Shown: in pieces, positions 43,766-52,286 of the stretch | How positions within the stretch are numbered: the stretch's first letter is position 1 | How the letters are laid out: each line of letters begins with the position of its first letter | From: Tabrizicola sp. | GTDB lineage: Bacteria > Pseudomonadota > Alphaproteobacteria > Rhodobacterales > Rhodobacteraceae | Length of the DNA stretch: 64,000 nt | Assembly (NCBI RefSeq): GCF_030373185.1 | Contig: NZ_JAUCZH010000003.1 | Location: 1 to 64,000 of the forward strand | Reading direction: 5' to 3' | Position numbers and translations under genes: made by a program | Notes under the pieces: generated by a model | Database searches by the model: none | What the model saw: only the letters and a program-made list of their open reading frames with translations | Told to the model about the DNA's origin: nothing

Positions 43766-45292
43766 TCAAGGGGTGGCCGGATCAGCGCTGACTGACGGTA
43801 GCCCGAAATCTGGCACCAGCCACAACTCCACCCGGCGGTTCAACTGGCGACCAATCGCGGTTTCATCGCAGGCCATGGGCAGCGCTTCACCAAAGCCTTC
43901 GATGGCTGGCAGGGCTGAAACTGGCAGATCGGGGGCAATGACGGCCAGTTCCTGCGCCACCTTGGCCGCACGTTCCACCGACAGCGCCAGATTGGCCGCC
44001 GCCGGACCAGAGCCGTCCGAAAACCCTGCCAGCACCATGCGTTGATTGCGGAATCGGCCCGATGCAATCAGTTGCGCCAGATCGGCAAGGTTATCACGGG
44101 ACTGGGCATCGAGCGTTGACGATCCATCTTCGAACCGGAAGGTCAGCGAAAGCCTGTCCGCGCCATCCATCAGGTTCACCAGCCGCTTCAGATCGGCCAA
44201 GGTGATGTCGTCGCCTGCGCCTTGAATGGCGTTGATCAGGCGCAGACCGTCCGCCGTCATCGGCTGGCTGGAGGCGGAACGATCGATATAGCCGCTGGCG
44301 GAAATCACGGATTGCGCAGCCGGGGTGCGCAGAAAATCCAGAAACTCCCGCGCCAAAAGCGGCAAGCGCCGCTGCGGGGCCAGAAGGATGACCGGCAGCG
44401 AAAGCGGGTAGTCCTGGGCCTTGACGGCAAGCGGAGTGGGCAGCAACGGAAAACCGCAACTGTCGGTCAGCGGAATCTGCCGGGCCGGCAGGCTGGTGGA
44501 CCTGCCGGTGATCCCGATGGCCCAAGGGTCTTTGGCAACGGCGTCGGCCAGACTTTGCTGGTCAAGGTGCAGGGTTGCGGCAGCAACGGGCGCGCCAAGC
44601 CGTGCTGACAGGGCTTGCTGTAGTTCCGTTTCGGGCCTGAGGGCATGCAGGACGATGGGCATGTCGGGTCCGCCAATGGCCGACCAGTTGTCGACCTCGC
44701 CCGTCAGGACGCGGGCAAGATTGACTGTCGAAATCTGCGGTGTCGGATTGTCCGGGGCAACGATGGCAACAAGCGCATCCATCGCAACGCTGTGGGTGCC
44801 AAATCCGCGCTCGGAAAGAAACGACAGCTTCAGATCCGCATCGCCAGACGAAAGGGCAGCCGTCGCGGCGCCGGGCGGCATGGCGCGAAAGCTGATCACC
44901 GCCAGCTCATTGCGGCTGTCGGGGTCAAGAATCCGGGCTTGAAAGCCATCCCCCGGGGTTGTCTCGTAGATCAGGCCGCGTCGCTCGGCAAAGCTGCGAA
45001 ACAAGCTGGGCAACAGGGCCGCTGCGGGGTCGGCTGCACCAACCACCCGGATCACGGCCTTCGGCGCGGCAAGGTCCGGGCAGGCCGGGCCTTCGCAGAT
45101 CACGCCCTGGCCATCAACAGTCAGCATCCCGTATGAGGTTTCGATCCGGTAGAATTCGCCATCATAGGCCTGAAGCGAGCCGGTCAGCACGATGCCCCCT
45201 TCGCGCGCCACAAGTGTCACGTCCTGCGCAAAGGCCGAATTTATGCAAAAAATGGCGGCAGATGCTGCCGCGACTGCCGCCTTGAAACCCAT
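43766..45292 (-). CDS. PstS-like binding domain fused to an OmpA-like domain
   Basis: A 508-aa exported protein: signal peptide (AAVAAASAAIFCINSAFAQ), a small beta domain with a CxxxxC-type pair (ICEGPACPDL), then a phosphate-binding-protein-like domain (~residues 80-345, including TVNLARVLTGEVDNWSAIGG), and a C-terminal OmpA-like peptidoglycan-binding domain (LTFRFEDGSSTLDAQSRDNL; LSVERAAKVAQELAV). It would be a wall-anchored periplasmic receptor or sensor. No ABC permease is adjacent, so transport is doubtful. Ligand unknown. Confidence 0.82.
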   Translation of the reverse strand: MGFKAAVAAASAAIFCINSAFAQDVTLVAREGGIVLTGSLQAYDGEFYRIETSYGMLTVDGQGVICEGPACPDLAAPKAVIRVVGAADPAAALLPSLFRSFAERRGLIYETTPGDGFQARILDPDSRNELAVISFRAMPPGAATAALSSGDADLKLSFLSERGFGTHSVAMDALVAIVAPDNPTPQISTVNLARVLTGEVDNWSAIGGPDMPIVLHALRPETELQQALSARLGAPVAAATLHLDQQSLADAVAKDPWAIGITGRSTSLPARQIPLTDSCGFPLLPTPLAVKAQDYPLSLPVILLAPQRRLPLLAREFLDFLRTPAAQSVISASGYIDRSASSQPMTADGLRLINAIQGAGDDITLADLKRLVNLMDGADRLSLTFRFEDGSSTLDAQSRDNLADLAQLIASGRFRNQRMVLAGFSDGSGPAAANLALSVERAAKVAQELAVIAPDLPVSALPAIEGFGEALPMACDETAIGRQLNRRVELWLVPDFGLPSVSADPATP

Positions 45293-45310
45293 TGCCTGCC
45301 AGATTGGCCC

Positions 45311-46228
45311 CTATCTTGGAGCGGCGAGTGTCAGGTCGCGGAGAAGATTCTTCAACAGCAGAATGTCACCAGAAGTGCCGCAAAGTGGCACTTCCACGGC
45401 CAGTGTCGCCAAGGTCACTTTTCCACCACGGGCAAGGATCGTTTCGACCGGCAGCGTCCGCCCGCAGGTTTCAGGCGTGATCCGAAGTTCGACCGTAAGA
45501 TCGGCTGACGAAGGGTCGTCAGCCGGCAGGGTATAGACCTGAGCCAGCAACGGCTGGGCGACCTTGGCCGTTCCCAGCAAGGCGATCTTGCGGAGGCCGC
45601 CATCCGCAGTCCTTCCCCCGCTGCTGCCGGAAAAGACCTGACCGTTCTCTTCCGCGCGCAGATCGAATTGTGCGGGCAGATGCATTTGAACCCCAAAGCG
45701 GACATGCGCGGCAGCGTCAGGAACCGACACGGTCGCAAGTGTCATCTCCGACCCGTCAAAATAGGCGGCAACAAGGGCGTCGGCCTCCAACGCCGGAATT
45801 TGCAGGCGCAGTTGGCCCTCAGGGGGGGTGACTGCAGTAAAGGACAGGCCAGAGTGGCGGATCACGACACGTTCGCCGCGATGGCAAGGCGCCGACAGTG
45901 CAAGGTCGATCATCGCCCCGGCCGCCGCCGTAAGGCCCAGCGCCACATCACAGGCCTGCGGTCCCCGCCCCTCGGCCGTAGCGGCAACGGGGGTAATGCC
46001 GGTCAGTCTTGGCAGGCCATCGCCCGTTCCGTCGTCAAGCGACGCGGATCCGGGAAGGCTGTTCCCCGGAGTGCCGATTGCGGCAGTCAGTTCTGGCTGG
46101 CCAACCGAAACGGCCGCCTCCAGACGTGCAGTTGCAACTGTGGGACGCAGGGTTTCCACCAGTTCGCCAGCCGCTACAGCGACAGACAACACAGCAACAA
46201 CCCGCAAAATCCGCTTACGGCCGATCAT
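45311..46228 (-). CDS. Hypothetical envelope protein
   Basis: A 305-aa protein beginning MIGRKRILRVVAVLSVAVAAG, a membrane anchor or uncleaved signal. The rest is predicted to be periplasmic and rich in short beta strands (GLSFTAVTPPEGQLRLQIPAL, VSVPDAAAHVRFGVQMHLPAQ). It carries four Cys (QACDVAL, APCHRG, ETCGRT, PLCGTS) that could form disulfides. It lies 18 nt upstream of the PstS-like/OmpA gene in the same direction, so the two are probably co-transcribed. No family recognised. The start at residue 9 of the longest frame is preferred because it places the basic segment first. Confidence 0.65.
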   Translation of the reverse strand: MIGRKRILRVVAVLSVAVAAGELVETLRPTVATARLEAAVSVGQPELTAAIGTPGNSLPGSASLDDGTGDGLPRLTGITPVAATAEGRGPQACDVALGLTAAAGAMIDLALSAPCHRGERVVIRHSGLSFTAVTPPEGQLRLQIPALEADALVAAYFDGSEMTLATVSVPDAAAHVRFGVQMHLPAQFDLRAEENGQVFSGSSGGRTADGGLRKIALLGTAKVAQPLLAQVYTLPADDPSSADLTVELRITPETCGRTLPVETILARGGKVTLATLAVEVPLCGTSGDILLLKNLLRDLTLAAPR

Positions 46229-46339
46229 TCCAGCCACCTCAACTCGAATCACTTCTGAGACACTTAAGGGGCAAACCGGGCGATGCGGTGGCTTTTTTGC
46301 GCTAAGATTCTTCGTCTTGCCACTAATTTGCCACAGATG

Positions 46340-46358
46340 GCCCGGGCCTGACTGGCCC
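46340..46358 (-). terminator. Hairpin downstream of secA
   Basis: CCGGGCC and GGCCCGG separated by about 5 nt form a short GC-rich stem, 20-40 nt after the secA stop on the minus strand. No U-run follows directly. Probably a transcript end or processing signal. Confidence 0.45.
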
Positions 46359-46375
46359 GGATGAGCCGCAAACAG

Positions 46376-49108
46376 TCAGACAAGACGTCCGTGGCAGTGC
46401 TTGAACTTCTCACCCGATCCGCAGGGGCAGGGATCGTTGCGCCCCGGATTTCCCCAAGTGGACGCGTCTGCCGCATCAAAGCCAGCCAGTGCCGCGCCAA
46501 CCGCTGCCGCAGGGGCCACACCCGCCATTGCAGGTTCGGGTGTTTCGGCCGCAGCCGTTACCGTAGCTTGCGGTGCCTGCTGCTGCGCCAGCATCTGCCG
46601 CATCATCGCCTCTTGTTCTTCCTTGGTGACCGGACGGATGCGTGAAAGCTGCTGGGTCACCTGCTCACGCAAAGAGTTCAGCAGGGTCTCGAACAGCTGG
46701 AACGCCTCGGTCTTGTATTCGTTCAGCGGGTCACGCTGCGCATAGCCACGGAAGCTGACGACCGACCGCAGATGTTCCAGCCGCAGAAGATGTTCGCGCC
46801 ACTTGCTGTCAATCGCCTGCAACAGCACCTGCTTCTCGATCGTTTCCATCGTCGAGGTGCCAAAGCCTTCGGCCTTTTCGGCCATCATCTTGTCGGACGC
46901 CTCGATGATCCGCTCCATCACGCCAGACTGGTCAACGCCTTCCTCGGCGGCCCAATCGGCAATCGGCAGGTCAAGGTTCAGCATGTCCTGGCAAGCGGCC
47001 TTCAGCCCCGCCACGTCCCACTGATCGGGGTAGCTTTTCGGCGGCATGTTCAGATCGACCAGATCCTCGACAAGCTGATGCCGCATGTCGGTGGCGATAT
47101 CAGACACATGTTCGGCCAGCATGATCTCCATCCGCTGACCGAAGATGGCTTTGCGCTGGTCGTTCATCACGTCGTCGAACTTCAAAAGCTGCTTGCGGAT
47201 GTCGAAGTTGCGGCCTTCAACCTTGGCCTGCGCCTTTTCCAGGCTCTTGTTGACCCAGGGGTGAACGATGGACTCTCCGTCCTTCATGCCCAGCGTCGAA
47301 AGAACCTTGTCCAGGCGTTCCGACCCGAAGATGCGCATCAGGTCGTCTTCCAGCGACAGGAAGAATGCCGAACGCCCCGGGTCACCCTGACGGCCCGACC
47401 GGCCGCGCAACTGGTTGTCGATCCGGCGGGATTCGTGGCGTTCGGTGGCAAGGACGAACAGACCGCCAGCGGCCTTCACGGCCTCTTCCTCGCCGGTATG
47501 GGCGGCTTCGATGCGGGCGCGGATGGCGACATGGTCACCTTCCGGGTCAGCCGCGATGGCTTCCAGCACCTTGAATTCCACGTTGCCGCCAAGCTTGATG
47601 TCGGTTCCGCGGCCCGCCATGTTGGTGGCGATGGTCACCGCCCCCAGCTTGCCGGCGTCAGCGATGATCTTGGCTTCCTGTTCATGCTGACGGGCGTTCA
47701 GCACGTTATGGGTGATCCCGGCCCCCTTCAGCAGGGCGGAAAGCTGTTCCGACTTTTCAATCGAGGTGGTGCCGACAAGGATCGGCTGGCCCTTGGCATG
47801 CGCCTCCTGAATGGATTTCAGGATGCCGTCAGACTTTTCGCGCGCGGTGCGGTAGACCTGATCATGTTCATCAATCCGCTGCACCGGGCGGTTGGTCGGC
47901 ACTTCGACCACGCCCAGACCGTAGATTTCGGCAAACTCCTCGGCCTCGGTGGAGGCGGTGCCAGTCATGCCGCCAAGCTTTTCATAAAGCCGGAAGTAGT
48001 TCTGGAAGGTGACGCTGGCATAGGTCACGTTTTCAGGCTGGATCTTCACGCCCTCCTTGGCCTCGATCGCCTGATGCAACCCGTCCGAAAGGCGGCGGCC
48101 TTTCATCATGCGGCCGGTGAATTCGTCAATCAGCATCACCTCGCCATCGCGGACGATATATTGCTGGTCCTTGTGAAACAGCTTGTGCGCCCGCAGCGCC
48201 TGATTGACGTGGTGAACGATGCTGGTGCTTTCGGTGGCGTAAAGGCTTTGGCCTTCGGGCAGGATCCCGGCCTGCAACAAAAGGTCTTCAATCGCCTCGT
48301 TGCCTTCTTCGGTGAAGGTCACGTTGCGGGCCTTTTCGTCCAGCTTGTAATGGTCTGGCTGCAAAAGCGGGATCACCGTGTCGACCGACTGGTAAAGCGG
48401 GCTGCGGTCCTGACTTGGGCCAGAGATGATCAGCGGGGTCCGCGCTTCGTCGATCAGGATCGAGTCGACCTCGTCAACGATGGCGTAGAAATGCCCGCGC
48501 TGCGACATCTCTTCGATCGACGACTTCATGTTGTCGCGCAGGTAGTCGAAGCCAAGTTCGTTATTGGTGGCATAGGTGATATCGGCGCGGTAAGCGGCGC
48601 GCTTTTCATCATCCGGCTGGTGCGCGTAGACAACACCCGTGGTCATGCCCAGCTGCGCATAGACCTTGCCCATCCAGTCCGAGTCACGCTTGGCCAGATA
48701 GTCGTTCACCGTCACCACATGCACGCCCTTGCCGGTCAGCGCGTTCAGATAGGCGGCAAAGGTGGCGACAAGGGTCTTGCCCTCGCCGGTCTTCATTTCG
48801 CTGATGTTGCCCTGATGCAGGAAGATCCCGCCCATCAACTGCACATCAAAGGCACGCAGGCCCAGCGCCCGCTTTGCAGCCTCGCGGCAGTTGGCAAAGG
48901 CTTCTGGCAGCACCGCCTCAAGGCTTTCGCCACCTTCCTGCACGCGCTTTTGCAAATCACGGGTGCGGGCGATGATCTCGTCATCCGTCAGCTTCTGGAA
49001 CTCGGGCTCCAGAGCGTTGATCTGCGCCACCAGCGGACGGACGGATTTCACCTTGCGGTCGTTCGGTGACCCGAAAACCTTCCGCGATAGCGCACCAATT
49101 CCCAGCAT
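46376..49108 (-). CDS. secA: Protein translocase ATPase SecA
   Basis: A 910-aa motor of the Sec pathway. Walker A is [13 protein letters not shown], the DEAD-box-like motif is [20 protein letters not shown], and the HWD/IRA2 region includes [14 protein letters not shown]. The C-terminus ends with the zinc/SecB-binding motif [17 protein letters not shown]. Start at [10 protein letters not shown] fits all SecA proteins; 37 further upstream codons are open but unrelated. It drives preproteins through SecYEG. A 765-codon frame on the opposite strand is a shadow. Confidence 0.98.
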   Translation of the reverse strand: MLGIGALSRKVFGSPNDRKVKSVRPLVAQINALEPEFQKLTDDEIIARTRDLQKRVQEGGESLEAVLPEAFANCREAAKRALGLRAFDVQLMGGIFLHQGNISEMKTGEGKTLVATFAAYLNALTGKGVHVVTVNDYLAKRDSDWMGKVYAQLGMTTGVVYAHQPDDEKRAAYRADITYATNNELGFDYLRDNMKSSIEEMSQRGHFYAIVDEVDSILIDEARTPLIISGPSQDRSPLYQSVDTVIPLLQPDHYKLDEKARNVTFTEEGNEAIEDLLLQAGILPEGQSLYATESTSIVHHVNQALRAHKLFHKDQQYIVRDGEVMLIDEFTGRMMKGRRLSDGLHQAIEAKEGVKIQPENVTYASVTFQNYFRLYEKLGGMTGTASTEAEEFAEIYGLGVVEVPTNRPVQRIDEHDQVYRTAREKSDGILKSIQEAHAKGQPILVGTTSIEKSEQLSALLKGAGITHNVLNARQHEQEAKIIADAGKLGAVTIATNMAGRGTDIKLGGNVEFKVLEAIAADPEGDHVAIRARIEAAHTGEEEAVKAAGGLFVLATERHESRRIDNQLRGRSGRQGDPGRSAFFLSLEDDLMRIFGSERLDKVLSTLGMKDGESIVHPWVNKSLEKAQAKVEGRNFDIRKQLLKFDDVMNDQRKAIFGQRMEIMLAEHVSDIATDMRHQLVEDLVDLNMPPKSYPDQWDVAGLKAACQDMLNLDLPIADWAAEEGVDQSGVMERIIEASDKMMAEKAEGFGTSTMETIEKQVLLQAIDSKWREHLLRLEHLRSVVSFRGYAQRDPLNEYKTEAFQLFETLLNSLREQVTQQLSRIRPVTKEEQEAMMRQMLAQQQAPQATVTAAAETPEPAMAGVAPAAAVGAALAGFDAADASTWGNPGRNDPCPCGSGEKFKHCHGRLV

Positions 49109-49297
49109 GTTTTCTCCGTGGGGCGACGTTCCTGACAGCAACGTGTGGCTCTCGGACTTGCCCGCCCTCAACGCCTTCCATAGAAGAGCCAAGTAGAAGG
49201 CCGGACGGCCCCGCCTCACGCGACTGTCGCGATGTAAGGGGTCGGCCCGGCATAGTCAACGTGGCAGGCCTGTCCCGCCCGATCAGGAGACGGTGAA

Positions 49298-50140
49298 ATG
49301 CTGAAACAAGCGCGTATCTGGCCGGGCCTTGCGCTGATGGCTGCCCTTGCAACCCCGGTCTGGGCCGAAGGCGAAACTGCCGATACCGTCGTGTCGACGG
49401 TAAATGGCGTGACGATCACGCTTGGCCACATGATTGCCCTGCGTGAAAGCCTGCCGCCGCAGTATCAGTCTCTGCCCGATGATGTGCTGTTCAACGGCAT
49501 CCTGGACCAGTTGGTCCAGCAAGAGGTGCTGCGCCAGTCGGTCAAGGATCTGTCGCCGCGCCACGCCGCCACGCTGGAAAACGACACTCGGGGCTATGTA
49601 TCCGGTGTTGCGATCGAAGCCATCGTCCTCGATGCGGTGACGGACACGGCCTTGCAGGCCGCCTATGATGCGCGCTTCATGGATGCAGCCCCACAAACCG
49701 AATACAACGCCGCGCATATTCTGGTCGTAACGCTGGAAGAGGCTGAACAGCTGAAGTCCGATCTGGCCGGCGGTGCCGATTTTGCCGAACTGGCCAAGGC
49801 CAACTCCATCGACACCGGGTCAGGCGCCAATGGCGGCGAACTTGGCTGGTTCGGGGTTGGCGTCATGGTCAAACCCTTCGAGGAGGCTGTCCTTGGTGCC
49901 ACGGTTGGTGAAGTGGCAGGCCCGATCCAGACCGATTTCGGCTATCACCTCGTCCTGGTCAAGGAAACGCGCAACGCTGAGAATCCGCCGCTCGACCAGA
50001 TCCGCGACGAACTTGCCGCAGAGATCGAGAATGCCGCAATCGAAGCCCGGTTGAAGGAACTGACAGATGCCGCAACGGTCACCCGGGAAGGCGAGGGGAT
50101 TGATCCGACGATCCTGAAGAACGTTACGCTGATCGACTGA
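49298..50140 (+). CDS. Periplasmic parvulin-type peptidylprolyl isomerase
   Basis: A 280-aa protein with signal peptide (ARIWPGLALMAALATPVWAE), an N-terminal SurA-like chaperone region (LPDDVLFNGILDQLVQQEVLR) and one parvulin domain (AAHILVVTLEEAEQLKSDL through GELGWFGVGVMVKPFEEAVL and TDFGYHLVLV). AGGAGACGG precedes the ATG. It probably assists outer-membrane or periplasmic protein folding after Sec export, fitting its position divergent to secA. PrsA/PpiD/SurA subfamily not resolved. Confidence 0.88.
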   Translation: MLKQARIWPGLALMAALATPVWAEGETADTVVSTVNGVTITLGHMIALRESLPPQYQSLPDDVLFNGILDQLVQQEVLRQSVKDLSPRHAATLENDTRGYVSGVAIEAIVLDAVTDTALQAAYDARFMDAAPQTEYNAAHILVVTLEEAEQLKSDLAGGADFAELAKANSIDTGSGANGGELGWFGVGVMVKPFEEAVLGATVGEVAGPIQTDFGYHLVLVKETRNAENPPLDQIRDELAAEIENAAIEARLKELTDAATVTREGEGIDPTILKNVTLID

Positions 50141-50179
50141 CACTTCAACCTGCAGCGCAGGCCAAATGGGGGGCGCGGA

Positions 50180-51514
50180 ATGGGCAAGACCGACTGGAAG
50201 GCCGAAGCAAAGGCCTTGAAGCAAAAGCTGCGCAAGCTGAAGGCAGCGCCGGAAGGCAAGGCAAAGGCGGGCAAGGCAAAGGCGGCAAAAGCCGTCTCGC
50301 CCCTTGCCCCGGCTGCCTTTCCGGCGCTTCCCCCGATCCGCGGTGTGGAATTCGCCGCGGTCGAGGCCGGGGTGCGGTATCAGAACCGCAAGGACGTGAT
50401 GCTGGTCCGCCTTGCGCCCGGCACGGCGATGGCCGGGGTCTTCACCCGGTCTTCCACTCGGTCGGCCTGCGTGCGCGACTGTCAGGCGAAACTTGCGCTG
50501 AAGGCCGGGGCCGAGGGCGCGGCAATCATCGTGAACTCGGGCAATTCCAATGCCTTTACCGGCAAGATCGGCGACGAGGCCGTTGCCGCCGTGACCGGCG
50601 CCGTGGCCGAGGCGCTGTCGATACCCACCGCGCGGGTGTTTTCTTCCTCTACCGGTGTGATCGGTGAACCCCTGCCCCATGACAAGATCACCGCCGTTGT
50701 CCCCGCTCTGGTGGCAGACCTGCGCGAAGACGCCATCGAAATGGCCGCCCATGCGATGATGACCACCGACACCTTCCCCAAGGGCGCTGCGGCTACCGTG
50801 CAGGGCGAAGGTGGCGTGATCCACATCGCGGGCGTCGCCAAAGGGTCAGGCATGATCGCGCCGGATATGGCGACGATGCTGGTCTACATCTTCACCGATG
50901 CAAGGATCGCGCCCGCAGCATTGCAAAAGATGCTGTCGCGCAATGTGGATGCCACGTTCAACTCGATCACCGTCGACAGCGACACCTCCACCTCCGACAC
51001 GCTTCTCCTGGCCGCCACCGGCCAGTCCGACGCGGCCGAGGTGAAAGGCCCGGTGGCCAAGGCTTTCGAGACCGCACTCCATGGTGTGATGCGCGACCTC
51101 GCGCTGCAAGTGGTCCGCGACGGCGAAGGGGCAACCAAACTGGTCGAGGTGCGGGTGACCGGCGCGGCAAATGACGCAGACGCCGCAAAGGCCGCCTTCG
51201 CCATCGCCAACTCCCCCTTGGTGAAAACCGCCATCGCCGGGCAAGACCCGAACTGGGGCCGGATCGTCGCCGCCATCGGCAAATCCGGCGCCACGGCCGA
51301 GCGTGATCTGCTGACCATCCGCTTCGGTGATATCCTGGTGGCCGAAAAGGGCTGGCGGAACCCGGATTACAGGGAAGAAGACGGGGCTAACTACATGCTT
51401 CGGCCCGAACTGCTGATCCATGTCGATCTTGGCCTTGGCAAGGCCAGACGCTCGGTCTGGACCTGCGATCTGACCGCCCGCTACATCGAGATCAACGCAG
51501 ACTACCGCTCCTGA
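50180..51514 (+). CDS. argJ: Bifunctional ornithine acetyltransferase/N-acetylglutamate synthase
   Basis: A 444-aa enzyme recycling the acetyl group in arginine synthesis. The self-cleavage site is the Ala-Thr in MIAPDMATMLVY, whose Thr becomes the nucleophile of the beta chain. Other motifs are SGNSNAFTGKIGDE, SSTGVIGEPLP, and GQDPNWGRIVAAIG. The first ~45 residues are an unusual Lys/Ala-rich extension (KAKAGKAKAAKA) before the normal start near LPPIRGVEFAAV. The stop is followed by palindromic repeat copy 2 and mutT. Confidence 0.95.
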   Translation: MGKTDWKAEAKALKQKLRKLKAAPEGKAKAGKAKAAKAVSPLAPAAFPALPPIRGVEFAAVEAGVRYQNRKDVMLVRLAPGTAMAGVFTRSSTRSACVRDCQAKLALKAGAEGAAIIVNSGNSNAFTGKIGDEAVAAVTGAVAEALSIPTARVFSSSTGVIGEPLPHDKITAVVPALVADLREDAIEMAAHAMMTTDTFPKGAAATVQGEGGVIHIAGVAKGSGMIAPDMATMLVYIFTDARIAPAALQKMLSRNVDATFNSITVDSDTSTSDTLLLAATGQSDAAEVKGPVAKAFETALHGVMRDLALQVVRDGEGATKLVEVRVTGAANDADAAKAAFAIANSPLVKTAIAGQDPNWGRIVAAIGKSGATAERDLLTIRFGDILVAEKGWRNPDYREEDGANYMLRPELLIHVDLGLGKARRSVWTCDLTARYIEINADYRS

Positions 51515-51530
51515 TCCTTCCTCTCTGCAA

Positions 51531-51572
51531 AAATATCCCACGGGGGGTCCGGGGGGGTGTGAAACCCCCCGG
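51531..51572. repeat. GC-rich palindromic intergenic repeat, copy 2
   Basis: AAATATCCCACGGGGGGT is followed by an 8-bp stem, CCGGGGGG (51549-51556) with CCCCCCGG (51565-51572). It matches copy 1 (10971-11010) closely along its whole length and has the same strand orientation, but opposite orientation relative to the flanking genes. It lies between argJ and mutT. Confidence 0.7.
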
Positions 51573-51592
51573 CGCCGCAGCAAAGGCCACGC

Positions 51593-51991
51593 ATGAAGAT
51601 CGTCCTCGTCTCCGCCGTCGCGCTGATTGATGCTGATGGCCGCGTGCTTCTGGCCCAGCGCCCCGAGGGTAAATCGCTTGCGGGCCTTTGGGAATTTCCC
51701 GGCGGCAAGGTCGAACCCGGCGAAACGCCCGAGGCCGCCCTGATCCGCGAGCTGAAAGAGGAACTGGACATCGACACCTGGTCCTCCTGCCTTGCACCCC
51801 TGACCTTCGCCAGCCACAGCTATCCCGATTTCCACCTCCTCATGCCGCTTTTTGCCTGTCGCCGCTGGCAAGGCACCGCACGCCCGACCGAGGGGCAGAA
51901 GCTGGCCTGGGTGAAGCCCGGCGCCCTGCGGGATTATCCGATGCCCCCGGCCGATTTGCCGCTCATTCCGATCCTGCGCGACTGGCTTTGA
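51593..51991 (+). CDS. mutT: 8-oxo-dGTP pyrophosphatase (MutT-type Nudix hydrolase)
   Basis: A 132-aa Nudix protein with a complete Nudix box starting GGKVEPGETPEAALIREL and ending KEELDID. The flanks (VAVALIDADGRVLLAQRP-like start, WVKPGALRDYPMPPADLPLI end) match the MutT family. It would remove oxidised dGTP. It lies downstream of argJ on the same strand, separated by the palindromic repeat. Other Nudix substrates are possible. Confidence 0.9.
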   Translation: MKIVLVSAVALIDADGRVLLAQRPEGKSLAGLWEFPGGKVEPGETPEAALIRELKEELDIDTWSSCLAPLTFASHSYPDFHLLMPLFACRRWQGTARPTEGQKLAWVKPGALRDYPMPPADLPLIPILRDWL

Positions 51992-52082
51992 GCCCGGTCT
52001 GAACATCTCGTGAAGGGGCCTTGCACTTTATCCGTGATCGCCACATCTTTTCTTTCAACCTGAAGCTGCAAGGAGTGCCCTG

Positions 52083-52223
52083 ATGTTGCGCACCATAAAG
52101 GTCGGAAGCAGCCTGCTGATCCAAGGCGTTTTCATCGGAACAACCGATGACGGCAAGCTGCTCATTCGGGTTGGTGACAAGACCTTCGCGGGAATACCCG
52201 TGCCAAGGCTTCGCGCCGCATGA
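52083..52223 (+). CDS. Small 46-aa protein of unknown function
   Basis: An ATG frame of 46 codons with an excellent ribosome site, AAGGAG at 52070-52075, 7 nt before the start. The product starts MLRTIKVGSSLLIQGVFIGT and ends VGDKTFAGIPVPRLRAA: a compact alternating strand pattern with basic ends, no Cys and no membrane helix. It is followed 16 nt later by a strong terminator hairpin, so gene, ribosome site and terminator form a complete unit. No family recognised; small DNA/RNA-binding or regulatory peptides are possible. Confidence 0.65.
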   Translation: MLRTIKVGSSLLIQGVFIGTTDDGKLLIRVGDKTFAGIPVPRLRAA

Positions 52224-52239
52224 GCCCCCCCATAACGAA

Positions 52240-52266
52240 GAAGGCCGGGCATCACGCCCGGCCTTC
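52240..52266. terminator. Bidirectional terminator between the small ORF and infB
   Basis: An 11-bp stem, GAAGGCCGGGC (52240-52250) with GCCCGGCCTTC (52256-52266), and loop ATCAC. It is followed by CTGTTT on the plus strand and TTCGTT on the minus strand. It sits between convergent stops and can serve both the 46-aa gene and the rimP-nusA-ylxR-infB operon. Confidence 0.8.
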
Positions 52267-52286
52267 CTGTTTGATCGATGCCGAAA

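Noticed and set aside
46772-49069. A 765-codon open frame on the plus strand opposite secA
   Set aside because: Shadow of secA caused by high GC third positions; the translated product has no domain and low-complexity character.
52055-52255. A 66-codon minus-strand frame over the small 46-aa gene
   Set aside because: It has no ribosome site and would cross into the terminator; the plus-strand frame has a perfect ribosome site.
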